Shown here: in pieces, positions 25,172 through 33,342 of the stretch
Layout: each line of letters starts with the position of its first letter
Numbering within the stretch: position 1 is the stretch's first letter
Assembly: GCF_004168205.1 (NCBI RefSeq)
Contig: NZ_RCYB01000012.1
Coordinates: 1 to 44,130, forward strand
Length of the DNA: 44,130 nucleotides
From: Catenibacterium sp. co_0103
GTDB taxonomy: Bacteria > Bacillota_I > Bacilli_A > Erysipelotrichales > Coprobacillaceae
Direction: 5' to 3'
Position numbers and translations under genes: made by a program
Notes under the pieces: generated by a model
The model's database searches: none
What the model saw: the letters and a program-made list of their open reading frames with translations, nothing else
Told to the model about the DNA's origin: nothing

Positions 25172-26014
25172 ATGAAGGAAAAAGTATTATCAATGGTAAA
25201 AATTTTGGTTGGTGTCGCTTTGACTGATATAGCACTTGGTATGATTGTATTACCACAATCCTTCGCTGCAGGAGGTGTCACAGGGTTATGTGTTATTTTA
25301 AGTAAGATGATTCCATTACCAGTCTCAATTCTTGTATTAATTTGTAATGCAATATTATTTATATTAGGTTATATATTTATTGGTAAAGAATTCATTTTCA
25401 AGACATTGATTGTCAGTATTATCTTTCCATTTGGGTTAGATCTATGTCAGAAATATAATTTCTTAGCTGAAATGAGTTCTGATCCTTTAATGAGTGCTAT
25501 TCTTGCAGGTGTCCTCATTGGGGCAGGGGTAGGACTTGTACTTTTAGGCGATGGTTCTTCTGGTGGTTTTGATATTATTGGTGTGATTTTACAGAAGTAT
25601 TTCAAAGTCCCTGTTTCTATCGTTATGAATATATGTGATATTACAGTTATTTTGATTCAGGTGGCATCTAATCCCTTTATGAAGAATGTATACGGTATTC
25701 TTGCGATTATGATCTGTACTATAACAGTCAATAAAGTATTGGCATATGGTCAATCACAATGTGAAATCATGATTATGAGTCATGAATATGAAAAAATCAG
25801 AGAACGTATTTATAAAGAAATTGATGTTGGGCTCACGTTATTAAAAGCGGAAACAGGTTATTTAAGAGAAGATATGCAGGTCATTCTTGTGGTTACACAA
25901 TATAAAAAGATTGCGACAATTAAGAAAATCTCTGTAGAAATAGATCCTACTTCCTTTGTTTTTGTGAGTGATGTTCATTCAGTCATTGGAAAAGGGTATA
26001 CATTATCACGTTAA
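25172..26014 (+). CDS. YitT family membrane protein (second member)
   Basis: A 280-residue protein with about six membrane segments to residue ~190, then a soluble DUF2179-like domain to the end. AAGGVTGLCVILSK and GDGSSGGFDIIGVIL mark the two family repeats. It is divergent from the Crp/Fnr regulator gene. Three starts lie close together (GTG 25163, ATG 25166, ATG 25172); I prefer 25172, with GGGTGA about five bases upstream, because a TATAAT at 25149-25154 would start transcription near 25161. The transported compound is unknown. It shares domain order with the protein at 1012 but is clearly different in sequence. Confidence 0.85.
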   Translation: MKEKVLSMVKILVGVALTDIALGMIVLPQSFAAGGVTGLCVILSKMIPLPVSILVLICNAILFILGYIFIGKEFIFKTLIVSIIFPFGLDLCQKYNFLAEMSSDPLMSAILAGVLIGAGVGLVLLGDGSSGGFDIIGVILQKYFKVPVSIVMNICDITVILIQVASNPFMKNVYGILAIMICTITVNKVLAYGQSQCEIMIMSHEYEKIRERIYKEIDVGLTLLKAETGYLREDMQVILVVTQYKKIATIKKISVEIDPTSFVFVSDVHSVIGKGYTLSR

Positions 26015-26031
26015 GACCTACGGGTCTTTTT
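26013..26031 (+). terminator. Terminator after the second YitT gene
   Basis: AAGACC and GGTCTT close a TACG loop, overlap the stop codon and run into Ts. Confidence 0.8.
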
Positions 26032-26064
26032 CTTTTTGTGCTACAATAGATGCAGGTGATGAAT

Positions 26065-26550
26065 ATGTTAGAAGAATTAATGATGAAAATGATTGAATTT
26101 GATTGTGGAGATCCTAAGCGTATCCAGCATTTCATAAAGGTACATAGCTTTTCTAAATTAATTGGTGAAAAAGAAGGATTGGATGCACATACACTCTTTG
26201 TATTAGAAGCAGCTAGTATTTTACATGATATTGGAATACGTGTATCAGAAGAGAAATATGGCTTTCAAAATGGAAAACTGCAGGAACAGGAAGGTCCTAC
26301 ACCTGCAAGAGAAATATGTACTTCTTTAGGATTTAAAGAAGATGATATAGAAAGAATATGTTTCTTGATTGCCCATCATCATACATATACTGATGTAGAT
26401 GGAATAGATTATCGTATCTTGTTAGAAGCAGATTTTTTAGTCAATGCATTTGAAGATAATGCTTCTATAGAATCTATTCAGCATGCCAAAGAGAGTTTTT
26501 TTGAAACAGAAACAGGTAAGCGTATATTAGATACAATGTTTAAGTCATAG
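26065..26550 (+). CDS. HD-domain hydrolase
   Basis: A 161-residue metal-dependent HD-domain protein. The ligands are visible as His in KVHSFSKLIG, the HD pair in SILHDIGIR and the HHH in LIAHHHTY, in the order H...HD...H...D. Small stand-alone HD proteins are phosphohydrolases of nucleotides; the substrate is not deducible. I start at ATG 26065 behind AGGTGATG. A TACAAT box at 26042-26047 suggests transcription from about 26054, so the ATG at 26050 is unlikely. A strong terminator overlaps the stop. Confidence 0.85.
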   Translation: MLEELMMKMIEFDCGDPKRIQHFIKVHSFSKLIGEKEGLDAHTLFVLEAASILHDIGIRVSEEKYGFQNGKLQEQEGPTPAREICTSLGFKEDDIERICFLIAHHHTYTDVDGIDYRILLEADFLVNAFEDNASIESIQHAKESFFETETGKRILDTMFKS

Positions 26551-26569
26551 TTTTTCTATGACTTTTTTT
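26542..26569 (+). terminator. Terminator after the HD-domain gene
   Basis: AAGTCATAG and CTATGACTT arms flank five Ts and run into seven more Ts, overlapping the stop codon. Confidence 0.85.
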
Positions 26570-26580
26570 GGAGGGTTATT

Positions 26581-27132
26581 ATGTGTGGACGTTACTATCT
26601 AGATGAACAATTGAAATATGACTTGACTAAATGGGTCATTATTTCTGATGGACATATATTTCCTTATGGAGATATTCATCCAGGAGAAGAAGGCTTTATT
26701 ATTTTGAGGGGTCATTATGGAGACTATAAGACATGGGGTTATCCATTAAATCAAAAACGTGTCTTTAATGCACGCATAGAAACAGTATTAGAAAAGAAGA
26801 TGTTTAAAGAAGATGCAGTAAAAAGAAGATGTATTATTCCAATTAGTGGTTTCTATGAATGGGATAGAGCACATGCGCAATATCTATTTACTAATAATCA
26901 TATTCTTTATCTTGCAGGCATCTATCATGATGACTATTTCACAATACTTACAAAAGAAGCAGAAGATATCATCTCAGGAATCCATTCAAGAATGCCTGTC
27001 ATTGTTTCATGTGAAGATATAGATTTATGGCTTGATGAAGGAAGAGTATACAAAAAAACCAAAGACTCTTTAGAAGTCCTTGGTTCTCATAAACAAATGT
27101 CATTAGATGATATCAGTGACATCAATCCATGA
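26581..27132 (+). CDS. SRAP-family DNA-protein crosslink protein (YedK/HMCES type)
   Basis: A 183-residue SOS response-associated peptidase (SRAP). The start MCGRYYL places Cys2 at the N-terminus after removal of Met; this residue forms a thiazolidine crosslink with abasic sites in single-stranded DNA. FNARIET, RRCIIPISGFYEW (catalytic Glu) and GIHSRMPV (active-site His) complete the site. It is shorter than E. coli YedK (about 220 residues), lacking part of the N-terminal region, but all key residues remain. GGAGG lies upstream. Its 3' end overlaps the opposing YbaK gene by 30 bp. Confidence 0.92.
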   Translation: MCGRYYLDEQLKYDLTKWVIISDGHIFPYGDIHPGEEGFIILRGHYGDYKTWGYPLNQKRVFNARIETVLEKKMFKEDAVKRRCIIPISGFYEWDRAHAQYLFTNNHILYLAGIYHDDYFTILTKEAEDIISGIHSRMPVIVSCEDIDLWLDEGRVYKKTKDSLEVLGSHKQMSLDDISDINP

Positions 27133-27570
27133 TTCCTGGTGGGCATATTTTTCTAGTTCTGGAATAGTGAGCTTAATAGCGCTATTAGGGCTGCCACATG
27201 CTGGATAAACATGATCAAAACGTTCTAGAGACTCATCAAGATAGACTTTAATACCTTCTTTTAATCCAAAAGGACAAACACCACCTACTGGATGACCAGT
27301 CAAAGATTCTACTTCATCCCCATGAAGCATCTTAGCTTTCTTATGAAAGAATGATTTATATTTCTTATTGTCGATTCTTGCATCTCCGGCCATTACAATC
27401 ACAATGACTTCATCTCCGACATGAAAAGACATTGTTTTCGCAATTTCCTGTTCCTTACAGCCAATAGCTTGTGCTGCAAGTTCCACAGTCGCACTTGATA
27501 CAGGAAACTCTACAATATGTGTATCCATATTATATTGTTTGAAATAATTCTTCACTGAATTTAAAGACAT
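27103..27570 (-). CDS. YbaK/ProX-family aminoacyl-tRNA deacylase
   Basis: A 155-residue protein of the YbaK/EbsC type, which removes mischarged amino acids (for example Cys or Ala) from tRNA(Pro) or similar tRNAs. Segments IAKTMSFHVGDEVIVIVMAGDARID and GHPVGGVCPFGL (given here as family landmarks) match the family; the conserved Lys is in AKTMSF and the GGVxPFG loop forms the active site. I start it at ATG 27570 behind AGGAGGAG. It has its own extended -10 promoter and ends by overlapping the SRAP gene. Confidence 0.9.
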   Translation of the reverse strand: MSLNSVKNYFKQYNMDTHIVEFPVSSATVELAAQAIGCKEQEIAKTMSFHVGDEVIVIVMAGDARIDNKKYKSFFHKKAKMLHGDEVESLTGHPVGGVCPFGLKEGIKVYLDESLERFDHVYPACGSPNSAIKLTIPELEKYAHQESWIDVTDII

Positions 27571-27614
27571 AATAACTCCTCCTATCAACATACTAACTAG
27601 ATATGTTTATAAGG

Positions 27615-27642
27615 ATTATAGCACAAAAGCTGAGTTTTTCAA
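27615..27642 (-). promoter_or_regulatory. Promoter of the YbaK-type gene
   Basis: On the minus strand TTGAAA (27642-27637) and TATAAT (27620-27615) are 16 bp apart with a TGC extended -10 element. The -35 box lies inside the preceding terminator hairpin. Confidence 0.6.
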
Positions 27643-27650
27643 TAAACTCA
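27631..27650 (-). terminator. Weak terminator after the EIIB-ROK fusion gene
   Basis: TGAGTTT and AAACTCA arms with a six-base loop overlap the stop codon; on the minus strand only a short GCTTTTG tract follows, so readthrough into the YbaK gene is possible. Confidence 0.5.
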
Positions 27651-29024
27651 ACCTTTATTTTCTTCTTGGATAGAAAGAATCAAAGCACCTAACAATCCAT
27701 ATTCCTTGAAATGTTCAATAAAGTGAATATCAGGAAGATATTCTTCTGGAAAGTATTTCTTTAATAATTCTCTTAACTCATGTTTATTAGTATATTTACA
27801 TGATACGATCAATATTTCAGGATCATAGATAGAAATGACTGCAGCAGCTTGATAGGCAAGGAATTTTAATTGTTCCTCTGGTGTCTTTTGAAATTGTTCT
27901 CTGTTAAATGGCAGATATTTGGCTTCTCCTGCTATCTTATGCGCTCCCTCTATTAATTGTCCTTTAAAGACAGAACCTATACCACAAGGACTCCCCATGG
28001 ATGGCTGATAAAGAAATGAGATTGTCTGGTATTTATTCTGTGAAATATAATAACCAGATACAAGGGTATTGACATCATTAAATAAATAGAAACGTTTATT
28101 TGGATAACGTTTATTAAGTGGTCCTAAGACATTGATTCTTTGGTCACGGAAGTCCATATAACCATCTCGAATGATTCCCGGAAGACTAATTCCAATAATA
28201 GGAATATCTGGATGAAAGAGTAATACTGTATCAAGGATATCAAAGAGGTCATTTACTTGAAAATCAAACTTAACGACTTCATTATCTAATAGTGTTTTAT
28301 TATTTTGATCAAAAACACGATAAATCATTCTTGTACGATGACTTGTGCGTACTGTTGCGATGGTTAAGATCTTTGTCTGGTGAGGCACTGGACGACTAAT
28401 GACAGGTAAACGAGCCGTAGTTGGATGACGACGAGACGATAAATGTTCATCTAAGAATTCTAATAATGCGCCTGCATCATATTTTGCGAATATTGTAGAA
28501 GGAATAGTCAGTACTGTCTTCTTTTTAAAGCATGTTTCTAGTTTTGTCTTTTTAGAATTCACTTGTGGTGCCACAAGAATCACATCATAATTCTTCGCAA
28601 TATCATAGAGTTCATGATAAGCAATTGCATCAAATTCATAGTTTTTAGATAAAAGCATAGTCGCTTCATTGAGTTGTGCAGCAAACATACCTGTTGTGAG
28701 GCCACTTGTACATGTTAAAAGAACACGAATAGGAGGTTCATCGATCAATTGTTTAACACATTGAAGCATTTCTTCATATAACGAAATCGCATGATTCATA
28801 GTATGCATTTGAAAATGAAGATAGAAGTCTATCTTATCAGTGACAAGATTTGTGACTGATAATTCAATCAGGTTATGGTCATTAAATACTACTTCGGCAT
28901 GACAATAAGGAGTTGTAAGAATAATTTTTTTACTTTCTTCTTTAATATCACAGCCTTCAATAGACTGAATGAGAATCCATTCCTTGAATAATAATGTATG
29001 TATATCTCTTAAAAATTCATCCAT
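27648..29024 (-). CDS. PTS EIIB-like and ROK-like domain fusion protein
   Basis: A 458-residue protein with three parts. Residues 1-95 are a helical/strand region I do not recognise. Residues 98-195 look like a lactose/cellobiose-type EIIB: VLLTCTSGLTTG puts Cys105 at the phosphorylation site, and YDVILVAPQV matches the second core strand. Residues 215-458 resemble ROK sugar kinases/regulators: IGISLPG, NDVN (Asn316-Asp317) and EGAHKIAGEAKYLP. The ATP-binding DxGxT and the zinc cysteines of ROK kinases are missing, and the GH of GEIGH is replaced, so it is more likely a sensor or scaffold than a kinase. There is no helix-turn-helix. Start ATG 29024 follows GAGGTG. Confidence 0.75.
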   Translation of the reverse strand: MDEFLRDIHTLLFKEWILIQSIEGCDIKEESKKIILTTPYCHAEVVFNDHNLIELSVTNLVTDKIDFYLHFQMHTMNHAISLYEEMLQCVKQLIDEPPIRVLLTCTSGLTTGMFAAQLNEATMLLSKNYEFDAIAYHELYDIAKNYDVILVAPQVNSKKTKLETCFKKKTVLTIPSTIFAKYDAGALLEFLDEHLSSRRHPTTARLPVISRPVPHQTKILTIATVRTSHRTRMIYRVFDQNNKTLLDNEVVKFDFQVNDLFDILDTVLLFHPDIPIIGISLPGIIRDGYMDFRDQRINVLGPLNKRYPNKRFYLFNDVNTLVSGYYISQNKYQTISFLYQPSMGSPCGIGSVFKGQLIEGAHKIAGEAKYLPFNREQFQKTPEEQLKFLAYQAAAVISIYDPEILIVSCKYTNKHELRELLKKYFPEEYLPDIHFIEHFKEYGLLGALILSIQEENKG

Positions 29025-29224
29025 AATTATCACCTCAACAATAGTATATCAAAACAATACACCAATGAGATATTTTTTAATATATTGAAAAAAGATGATG
29101 GATTCTTGTCAAAATGGTTTTGAAAAGATGATCAGAATTAGAAAATAATGTTTCTTTTTGCATTCTTATACTATAATACTTAAAAGAGATTACATTATAA
29201 TCATATTAATATAGGAGAAAACTT

Positions 29225-30046
29225 ATGGGGAAATATTTATTTTTTGATATAGACGGTACTTTATTAAGTGATGTTACACATACTGTGCCACAAAGTGCAA
29301 TAGAGGCGATTAAGAAAGCAAAAGAAAATGGGCATCATTGTTTCTTTTGTACAGGAAGAAGTTATTTTATGACAAAGGAAATTTCTTTTACAGGAATAGA
29401 AGATGCAATTATTGCGAATGGCGCAGCGGTTGTTCGTGATGGTAAGCCAGAATTACAGAAAATCATTTCAAGTGATGTTGTAAAGAAAACACTTGAACTT
29501 ATTGAAGAATTAGGTGGAGGCTATCAGATCATAGATTGGAAAAATGGCTATCAGAATCCTTATACACATGCTATGTTTGAAGAACAGTTCAAAAAGAAAT
29601 TTGATGAACCTGTTGAAGAAGTGTTTAAGAAAAAGAGTATGAAGACGATGGCTGAAATAGAGAATAATCCAATTCTTAAGATTGATGCAACTTTTGATAC
29701 AGGAGAAGCAGCTGAGAGATTCATGAAAGAATTAGACCCAAGCTTGACTTTTATACCAGCTGGAGGCTATACATCAACATTTGGCGCAAAGGCTGGAGAA
29801 ATGATGATTAAAGATGTATCTAAAGGGGCTGCTATTAAGGATTTTATGGAAGCTGTTGGTGAACCAATAGAAAATGCCTATGCATTTGGAGATTCTACAA
29901 ATGATATAGAAATGTTAGAAATAGCAGGTACTGCCATTGCGATGGGCAATGGGGCTGATTTGGCAAAAGATGTAGCTGATTATGTGACTGATACAGTCGA
30001 TGAAGATGGACTATATAATGCGATGAAGTATTACAAGTTAATATGA
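29225..30046 (+). CDS. Cof-type HAD-IIB phosphatase
   Basis: A 273-residue HAD phosphatase. Motif I is FFDIDGTLL (residues ~7-15, nucleophile Asp8), motif II lies in FFCTGR, and motif IV is FGDSTNDIEML near residue 220, with the Lys of motif III in between. The C2B cap identifies the Cof subfamily, which dephosphorylates sugar phosphates and related metabolites. AGGAGAAA precedes ATG 29225. The stop overlaps the esterase gene (ATGA). It is divergent from the EIIB-ROK fusion, and the 200-bp gap has two TATAAT boxes at 29172-29196 and nothing else I can name. Confidence 0.92.
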   Translation: MGKYLFFDIDGTLLSDVTHTVPQSAIEAIKKAKENGHHCFFCTGRSYFMTKEISFTGIEDAIIANGAAVVRDGKPELQKIISSDVVKKTLELIEELGGGYQIIDWKNGYQNPYTHAMFEEQFKKKFDEPVEEVFKKKSMKTMAEIENNPILKIDATFDTGEAAERFMKELDPSLTFIPAGGYTSTFGAKAGEMMIKDVSKGAAIKDFMEAVGEPIENAYAFGDSTNDIEMLEIAGTAIAMGNGADLAKDVADYVTDTVDEDGLYNAMKYYKLI

Positions 30047-30645
30047 TTTATTATGGAAGAGAGTGCCAGATTTATGGCAATCAAGATGCTGACGTTTATA
30101 TCTTCTGTTTCTTTCATGACTGCACTTCAATTGTAAAATCATTAAAGAAAAACTATTGCTTTATAGCACCAGTTATTAAGGATTGGAACAGTGAACTTTC
30201 TCCATGGCCTGCTGATGGTTTTGGTGGAAAGGGTGAGGAACTTGAAAAGTGGATTCTTTCAACTATGAATTCCTCTCATCATTATATTATTGCGGGCTAT
30301 TCACTTGGTGGTTTGTTTAGTTTGTGGATGTATGGAAGACATGAATCTTTTGTAGGATGTATAAGTGCATCTGGTTCCTTATGGTTTCCAGGCTGGATCA
30401 ACTATCTTCATACCATTAATAGAAAAGCAGTAGTATACTTGAGTCTAGGTAGAAAAGAATCAAAAACAAAGAATAAACTCATGTGTACAGTAGGACAAAA
30501 TACAATAGAAACTTATCAATATCTAGTCAAGAATAACAGATGTATATATATAGAAGAGAATGGAGGTCATTTCACTGAACCAGATCAAAGAATGATCAGA
30601 GGATTTAAATGGGTTTTTGAAAATTTATCTATCTTTTTTGAATAA
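30043..30645 (+). CDS. Small alpha/beta hydrolase (esterase D-like)
   Basis: A 200-residue alpha/beta hydrolase. The nucleophile elbow is GYSLGG (~residue 86-91), followed by SASGSLWFPGW as in the IroE/esterase D-like group, SLGRKE for the acid region, and GGHF for the catalytic His near residue 176. There is no signal peptide. The start ATG overlaps the stop of the HAD phosphatase gene, so both are translated together, perhaps as sequential steps on one sugar ester or phosphate. The substrate is unknown. Confidence 0.8.
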   Translation: MIYYGRECQIYGNQDADVYIFCFFHDCTSIVKSLKKNYCFIAPVIKDWNSELSPWPADGFGGKGEELEKWILSTMNSSHHYIIAGYSLGGLFSLWMYGRHESFVGCISASGSLWFPGWINYLHTINRKAVVYLSLGRKESKTKNKLMCTVGQNTIETYQYLVKNNRCIYIEENGGHFTEPDQRMIRGFKWVFENLSIFFE

Positions 30646-30725
30646 ACTATGTTAGAATACACACGGTCGCAAAGACATTTTTAAAAAATATGCGATTAAT
30701 GCCCATTAGAAAATGATTTTTTTGA

Positions 30726-30754
30726 TTGACTTATAATCTAATTTTCATTATAAT
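30726..30754 (+). promoter_or_regulatory. Promoter of the yceD-rpmF operon
   Basis: TTGACT (30726-30731) and TATAAT (30749-30754) are exactly 17 bp apart, one of the best housekeeping promoters in the window. Confidence 0.85.
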
Positions 30755-30783
30755 GGGTGATGCAGTTATAGAGGGTGATCAAG

Positions 30784-31299
30784 GTGAAATGGAATCGTAA
30801 TTGGTTAGTCAAACAGAAAAATGGAAAATTTGATTTCGAAGAAACGATAACATTTCCTAAAGAAATGTTCTATAACTTATCTCGAATCAATGATTTGAAG
30901 GATGTGGAAGTTACAGGATCAGGCAACTTCAATAGTAGTGAAGAACATCTATATGTAACATACCATGTTCAGGGAACAATGGTTGTTCCTTGTGCTATAT
31001 CATTGGAAGATGTCGATTACCCATTTTCTATTGATACAGATGTTGTGTTTGCGTTTTATAAGCCTGAAGATGATGAGGATGTTGTAGAAGCAAGAAAAGA
31101 TGTTGCTGATCTTACTTCTGTCATATTCCAGGAAATCATGATGGCTATTCCAATGAGAGTTGTGAAGGAAGGCGCAAAGATGAAAACGAGCGGCTCAGGC
31201 TGGAAAGTCATGGATGAAAGCGAAGTAGTCGCAAAAGAAGAGGATACAATCGATCCCCGTTTAGCAAAACTCAAAGATTATTTCAAGGATCAGGAATAA
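30784..31299 (+). CDS. YceD family protein (DUF177)
   Basis: A 171-residue acidic protein of the DUF177/YceD family, which is nearly always encoded directly before rpmF and has been linked to 23S rRNA or large-subunit biogenesis. The core LEDVDYPFSIDTDVVFAF lies near residue 80, as expected. I start it at GTG 30784 (KWNRNWLVKQ follows, typical of the family) behind GAGGGTGA. Upstream GTG 30775 overlaps that site. It is co-transcribed with rpmF, 14 bp downstream. Confidence 0.88.
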   Translation: MKWNRNWLVKQKNGKFDFEETITFPKEMFYNLSRINDLKDVEVTGSGNFNSSEEHLYVTYHVQGTMVVPCAISLEDVDYPFSIDTDVVFAFYKPEDDEDVVEARKDVADLTSVIFQEIMMAIPMRVVKEGAKMKTSGSGWKVMDESEVVAKEEDTIDPRLAKLKDYFKDQE

Positions 31300-31313
31300 G
31301 GAGGTAGAACAAG

Positions 31314-31490
31314 ATGGCAGTACCATTTAGAAGAGTATCAAGTACAAGAAGAGACAAGAGAAGAACTCATGACAAATTATCAGCTCCTGCAGTTGTTAAA
31401 TGTCCAGAATGTGGTGAATTCAAATTAGCACATAGAGTTTGTGGTCATTGTGGTTATTATAATGGCGTTAAAGTTAAGGATGTAAAATAA
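31314..31490 (+). CDS. rpmF: Ribosomal protein L32
   Basis: A 58-residue protein starting [20 protein letters not shown], the standard opening of L32. Two CxxC pairs (Cys30/Cys33 and Cys43/Cys46) bind zinc, so this is the zinc-containing (C+) form. AAGGAGG lies 8 bases before the ATG. It is the second gene after yceD and is followed by two terminators in a row. Confidence 0.97.
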   Translation: MAVPFRRVSSTRRDKRRTHDKLSAPAVVKCPECGEFKLAHRVCGHCGYYNGVKVKDVK

Positions 31491-31497
31491 TTCCTTT

Positions 31498-31523
31498 AGA
31501 GAGATGAAAATCTCTCTTTTTTT
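31498..31523 (+). terminator. First terminator after rpmF
   Basis: AGAGAGAT and ATCTCTCT close a GAAA tetraloop and run into Ts, eight bases after the rpmF stop. Confidence 0.9.
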
Positions 31524-31534
31524 ATTTTTAAGAG

Positions 31535-31569
31535 GTTTTCTAGCGTTTTATGCTAGAAAACTTTTTTTT
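31535..31569 (+). terminator. Second terminator after rpmF
   Basis: GTTTTCTAGC and GCTAGAAAAC form a perfect 10-bp stem followed by eight Ts, only 12 bp after the first terminator. The pair insulates the division cluster from the ribosomal protein unit. Confidence 0.9.
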
Positions 31570-31591
31570 GTGTTTAAAATCCATAAATTTC

Positions 31592-31621
31592 TTGTCTGAA
31601 AGTGCATTGTAAGTCTATAAT
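31592..31621 (+). promoter_or_regulatory. Promoter of the division and cell wall cluster
   Basis: TTGTCT (31592-31597) and TATAAT (31616-31621) are 18 bp apart; transcription would start near 31628, about 49 bp before mraZ. Confidence 0.75.
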
Positions 31622-31623
31622 AG

Positions 31624-31666
31624 TGGTAAGAATTGTATGAAAGTGGATAATTGTGGAAAGGAATGG
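31624..31666 (+). promoter_or_regulatory. Putative MraZ operator: TGG repeats at 10-bp period
   Basis: TGG occurs at 31624, 31644, 31654 and 31664, and a TGT at 31634 fills the missing register. MraZ is known to bind short direct repeats (TGGG in E. coli, AAAGTGG-type in mycoplasmas) at 10-bp spacing just upstream of its own gene. The array lies between the -10 box and the start codon, where binding would block transcription. Confidence 0.7.
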
Positions 31667-31676
31667 TGAGTAAGGT

Positions 31677-32108
31677 ATGTTCTTTGGTGAATATCAGCAC
31701 AATCTAGATACTAAAGGCCGTTTGAGCATCCCTGCTAAATTCCGTGGTGAATGCGGAGACCATGTCTATATCATGAGAGGCCACGAAGGCTGTCTAGATG
31801 TTTATACAGAAGAAGGATGGCAGACTTATTATGCAGAATTGAAGAAGTTATCAAATAAGAAGAAAGAAGAACGTGCTTATTTGCGTATGGTAACTTCTCG
31901 TATGAGCCGCAGTGAATTTGATAAATTAGGTCGTATCAATATTCCCCAGGTATTACGTACACATGCTCATCTAGAAAAAGAGTGTACAATCGTTGGCGCT
32001 GGTGAACATATTGAAATATGGGATACTGCTAAATGGGATGCATTCTATGATGAATATGATGACCAGTTTGATGACTTATCAGAAAGAATATCAGAAAATG
32101 AGGAATGA
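31677..32108 (+). CDS. mraZ: Division/cell wall cluster transcriptional repressor MraZ
   Basis: A 143-residue protein with two AbrB-like MraZ repeats: [22 protein letters not shown] at the start (landmarks [13 protein letters not shown]) and [13 protein letters not shown] in the second half. It forms a ring of subunits and represses the cluster it heads. The start ATG lies six bases after GGTGAG, which overlaps the last operator repeat, so MraZ binding and ribosome binding share that stretch of DNA and RNA. Its stop overlaps the region of the rsmH start. Confidence 0.96.
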   Translation: MFFGEYQHNLDTKGRLSIPAKFRGECGDHVYIMRGHEGCLDVYTEEGWQTYYAELKKLSNKKKEERAYLRMVTSRMSRSEFDKLGRINIPQVLRTHAHLEKECTIVGAGEHIEIWDTAKWDAFYDEYDDQFDDLSERISENEE

Positions 32109-32113
32109 TAAAT

Positions 32114-33052
32114 ATGTTTGAACACTATAGTGTATTATTAGATGAAACAATCGATGCATTGAATATAAAAGAAGATGGTATTTATGTGGATTGTACTCTA
32201 GGCGGAGGGGGACATAGTTCTCGTATTCTAGAAAAATTGACAACAGGACATTTATATTGTTTTGATCAGGATACCAATGCGATAGAAGCTGCAAGAGAAA
32301 GATTGTCAAAAATTTCTGACAACTTTACTATTATTCATGCAAATTTCAAAGAGATTAAGGCAAGACTCTCAATGGAGGGTGTTTATAAGGTAGATGGTAT
32401 TATATTTGATTTAGGTGTATCTTCTCCACAATTTGATAATGCGGAAAGAGGATTTAGCTATAATACAGATGCAAGACTAGATATGCGTATGAATCAAGAA
32501 CAGCCTTTAAGTGCTTATGAAGTAGTGAATAATTATTCTTATCAGGATTTAGTGACTATTTTATATAAGTATGCGGATGAAAAATTTGCGAAATCAATTG
32601 CGAGAATGATTGAAAAGGAAAGACAGGTTAAACCTATTGAAACAACCTTTGAGCTTGTAGAAATAGTAAAAAAGGCTATTCCAGCTCGTGCAAGACGTAC
32701 AGGTGGGCATCCTGCAAAACGCACTTTCCAGGCAATTCGTATTGAAGTGAATGATGAATTAAATGTATTTGAACGTGCTTTAACAGATTCATTAGATCTA
32801 CTTAATGTGGGTGGACGTGTGGCAGTCATCAGCTTCCACTCATTAGAAGATAAAATTACAAAGTATATGTTTAATGAAAAGACTGCGGTACCGGATTTAC
32901 CAATGGGTATGCCGGTTATTCCGGAGGAATACCAGCCTCGTTTTAAGAAGGTTACAAGAAAGCCTATAGTCGCAGATGAAAAAGAATTATCAGAGAACAG
33001 ACGTTCTCATTCAGCTAAATTAAGAGTAATAGAAAGGATACGTGATGAATAA
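32114..33052 (+). CDS. rsmH: 16S rRNA (cytosine-1402-N4)-methyltransferase RsmH
   Basis: A 312-residue methyltransferase (formerly MraW) that methylates C1402 in the ribosomal decoding centre. [11 protein letters not shown] (~residues 23-33) is the SAM-binding motif I, and [31 protein letters not shown] and ISFHSLEDK are family hallmarks. I start at ATG 32114 with GAGGAA eight bases before; an ATG at 32105 is too close to that site. Its stop shares one base with the ftsL start (TAATG). Confidence 0.95.
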   Translation: MFEHYSVLLDETIDALNIKEDGIYVDCTLGGGGHSSRILEKLTTGHLYCFDQDTNAIEAARERLSKISDNFTIIHANFKEIKARLSMEGVYKVDGIIFDLGVSSPQFDNAERGFSYNTDARLDMRMNQEQPLSAYEVVNNYSYQDLVTILYKYADEKFAKSIARMIEKERQVKPIETTFELVEIVKKAIPARARRTGGHPAKRTFQAIRIEVNDELNVFERALTDSLDLLNVGGRVAVISFHSLEDKITKYMFNEKTAVPDLPMGMPVIPEEYQPRFKKVTRKPIVADEKELSENRRSHSAKLRVIERIRDE

Positions 33053-33342
33053 TGAAAAGAAGAAAATCAAGATTTTTAAAGTTTACAGAAATGCTGCTTG
33101 CGTTCTCTTTTGTTCTATTTTTGGTAGGTAGTATTTATTTGAATTCATATGAATCACAACTTAATGCGAAAATCAAAAAGACACAGGATGAAATATCTAA
33201 TGTGCAGTCAGATATTGATGCTTTAGAAATGTCTAAACAGGAATTGGCTTCTTTCTCACGTATGAAGGATGTTGCCACTAAGAAAGGTTATGATTATCAG
33301 CCTAGTTCTGCAGCTGCTGCAGTGGTAGGAGCTGAAGAATAA
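33052..33342 (+). CDS. ftsL: FtsL-type cell division protein
   Basis: A 96-residue bitopic protein: a basic cytoplasmic start (KRRKSRF), one membrane helix (~residues 12-28) and an extracellular coiled coil (~30-65), ending in an alanine-rich tail. Sequence identity to known FtsL is always poor, so the call rests on size, topology and its position between rsmH and the division penicillin-binding protein gene. FtsL forms a complex with DivIB and DivIC that activates septal wall synthesis. Coupled at both ends by TAATG overlaps. Confidence 0.82.
   Translation: MKRRKSRFLKFTEMLLAFSFVLFLVGSIYLNSYESQLNAKIKKTQDEISNVQSDIDALEMSKQELASFSRMKDVATKKGYDYQPSSAAAAVVGAEE

Noticed and set aside
25102..25281. 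N-terminal extension of the Crp/Fnr regulator
   Set aside because: It runs antisense through the first codons of the YitT gene and its promoter, and it is not family-like; GGGGGA supports the start at 25101.
29084..29132. Direct repeat of GAAAAGATGAT upstream of the HAD phosphatase gene
   Set aside because: Only two imperfect copies in an A-rich stretch with no clear relation to a promoter; likely chance.
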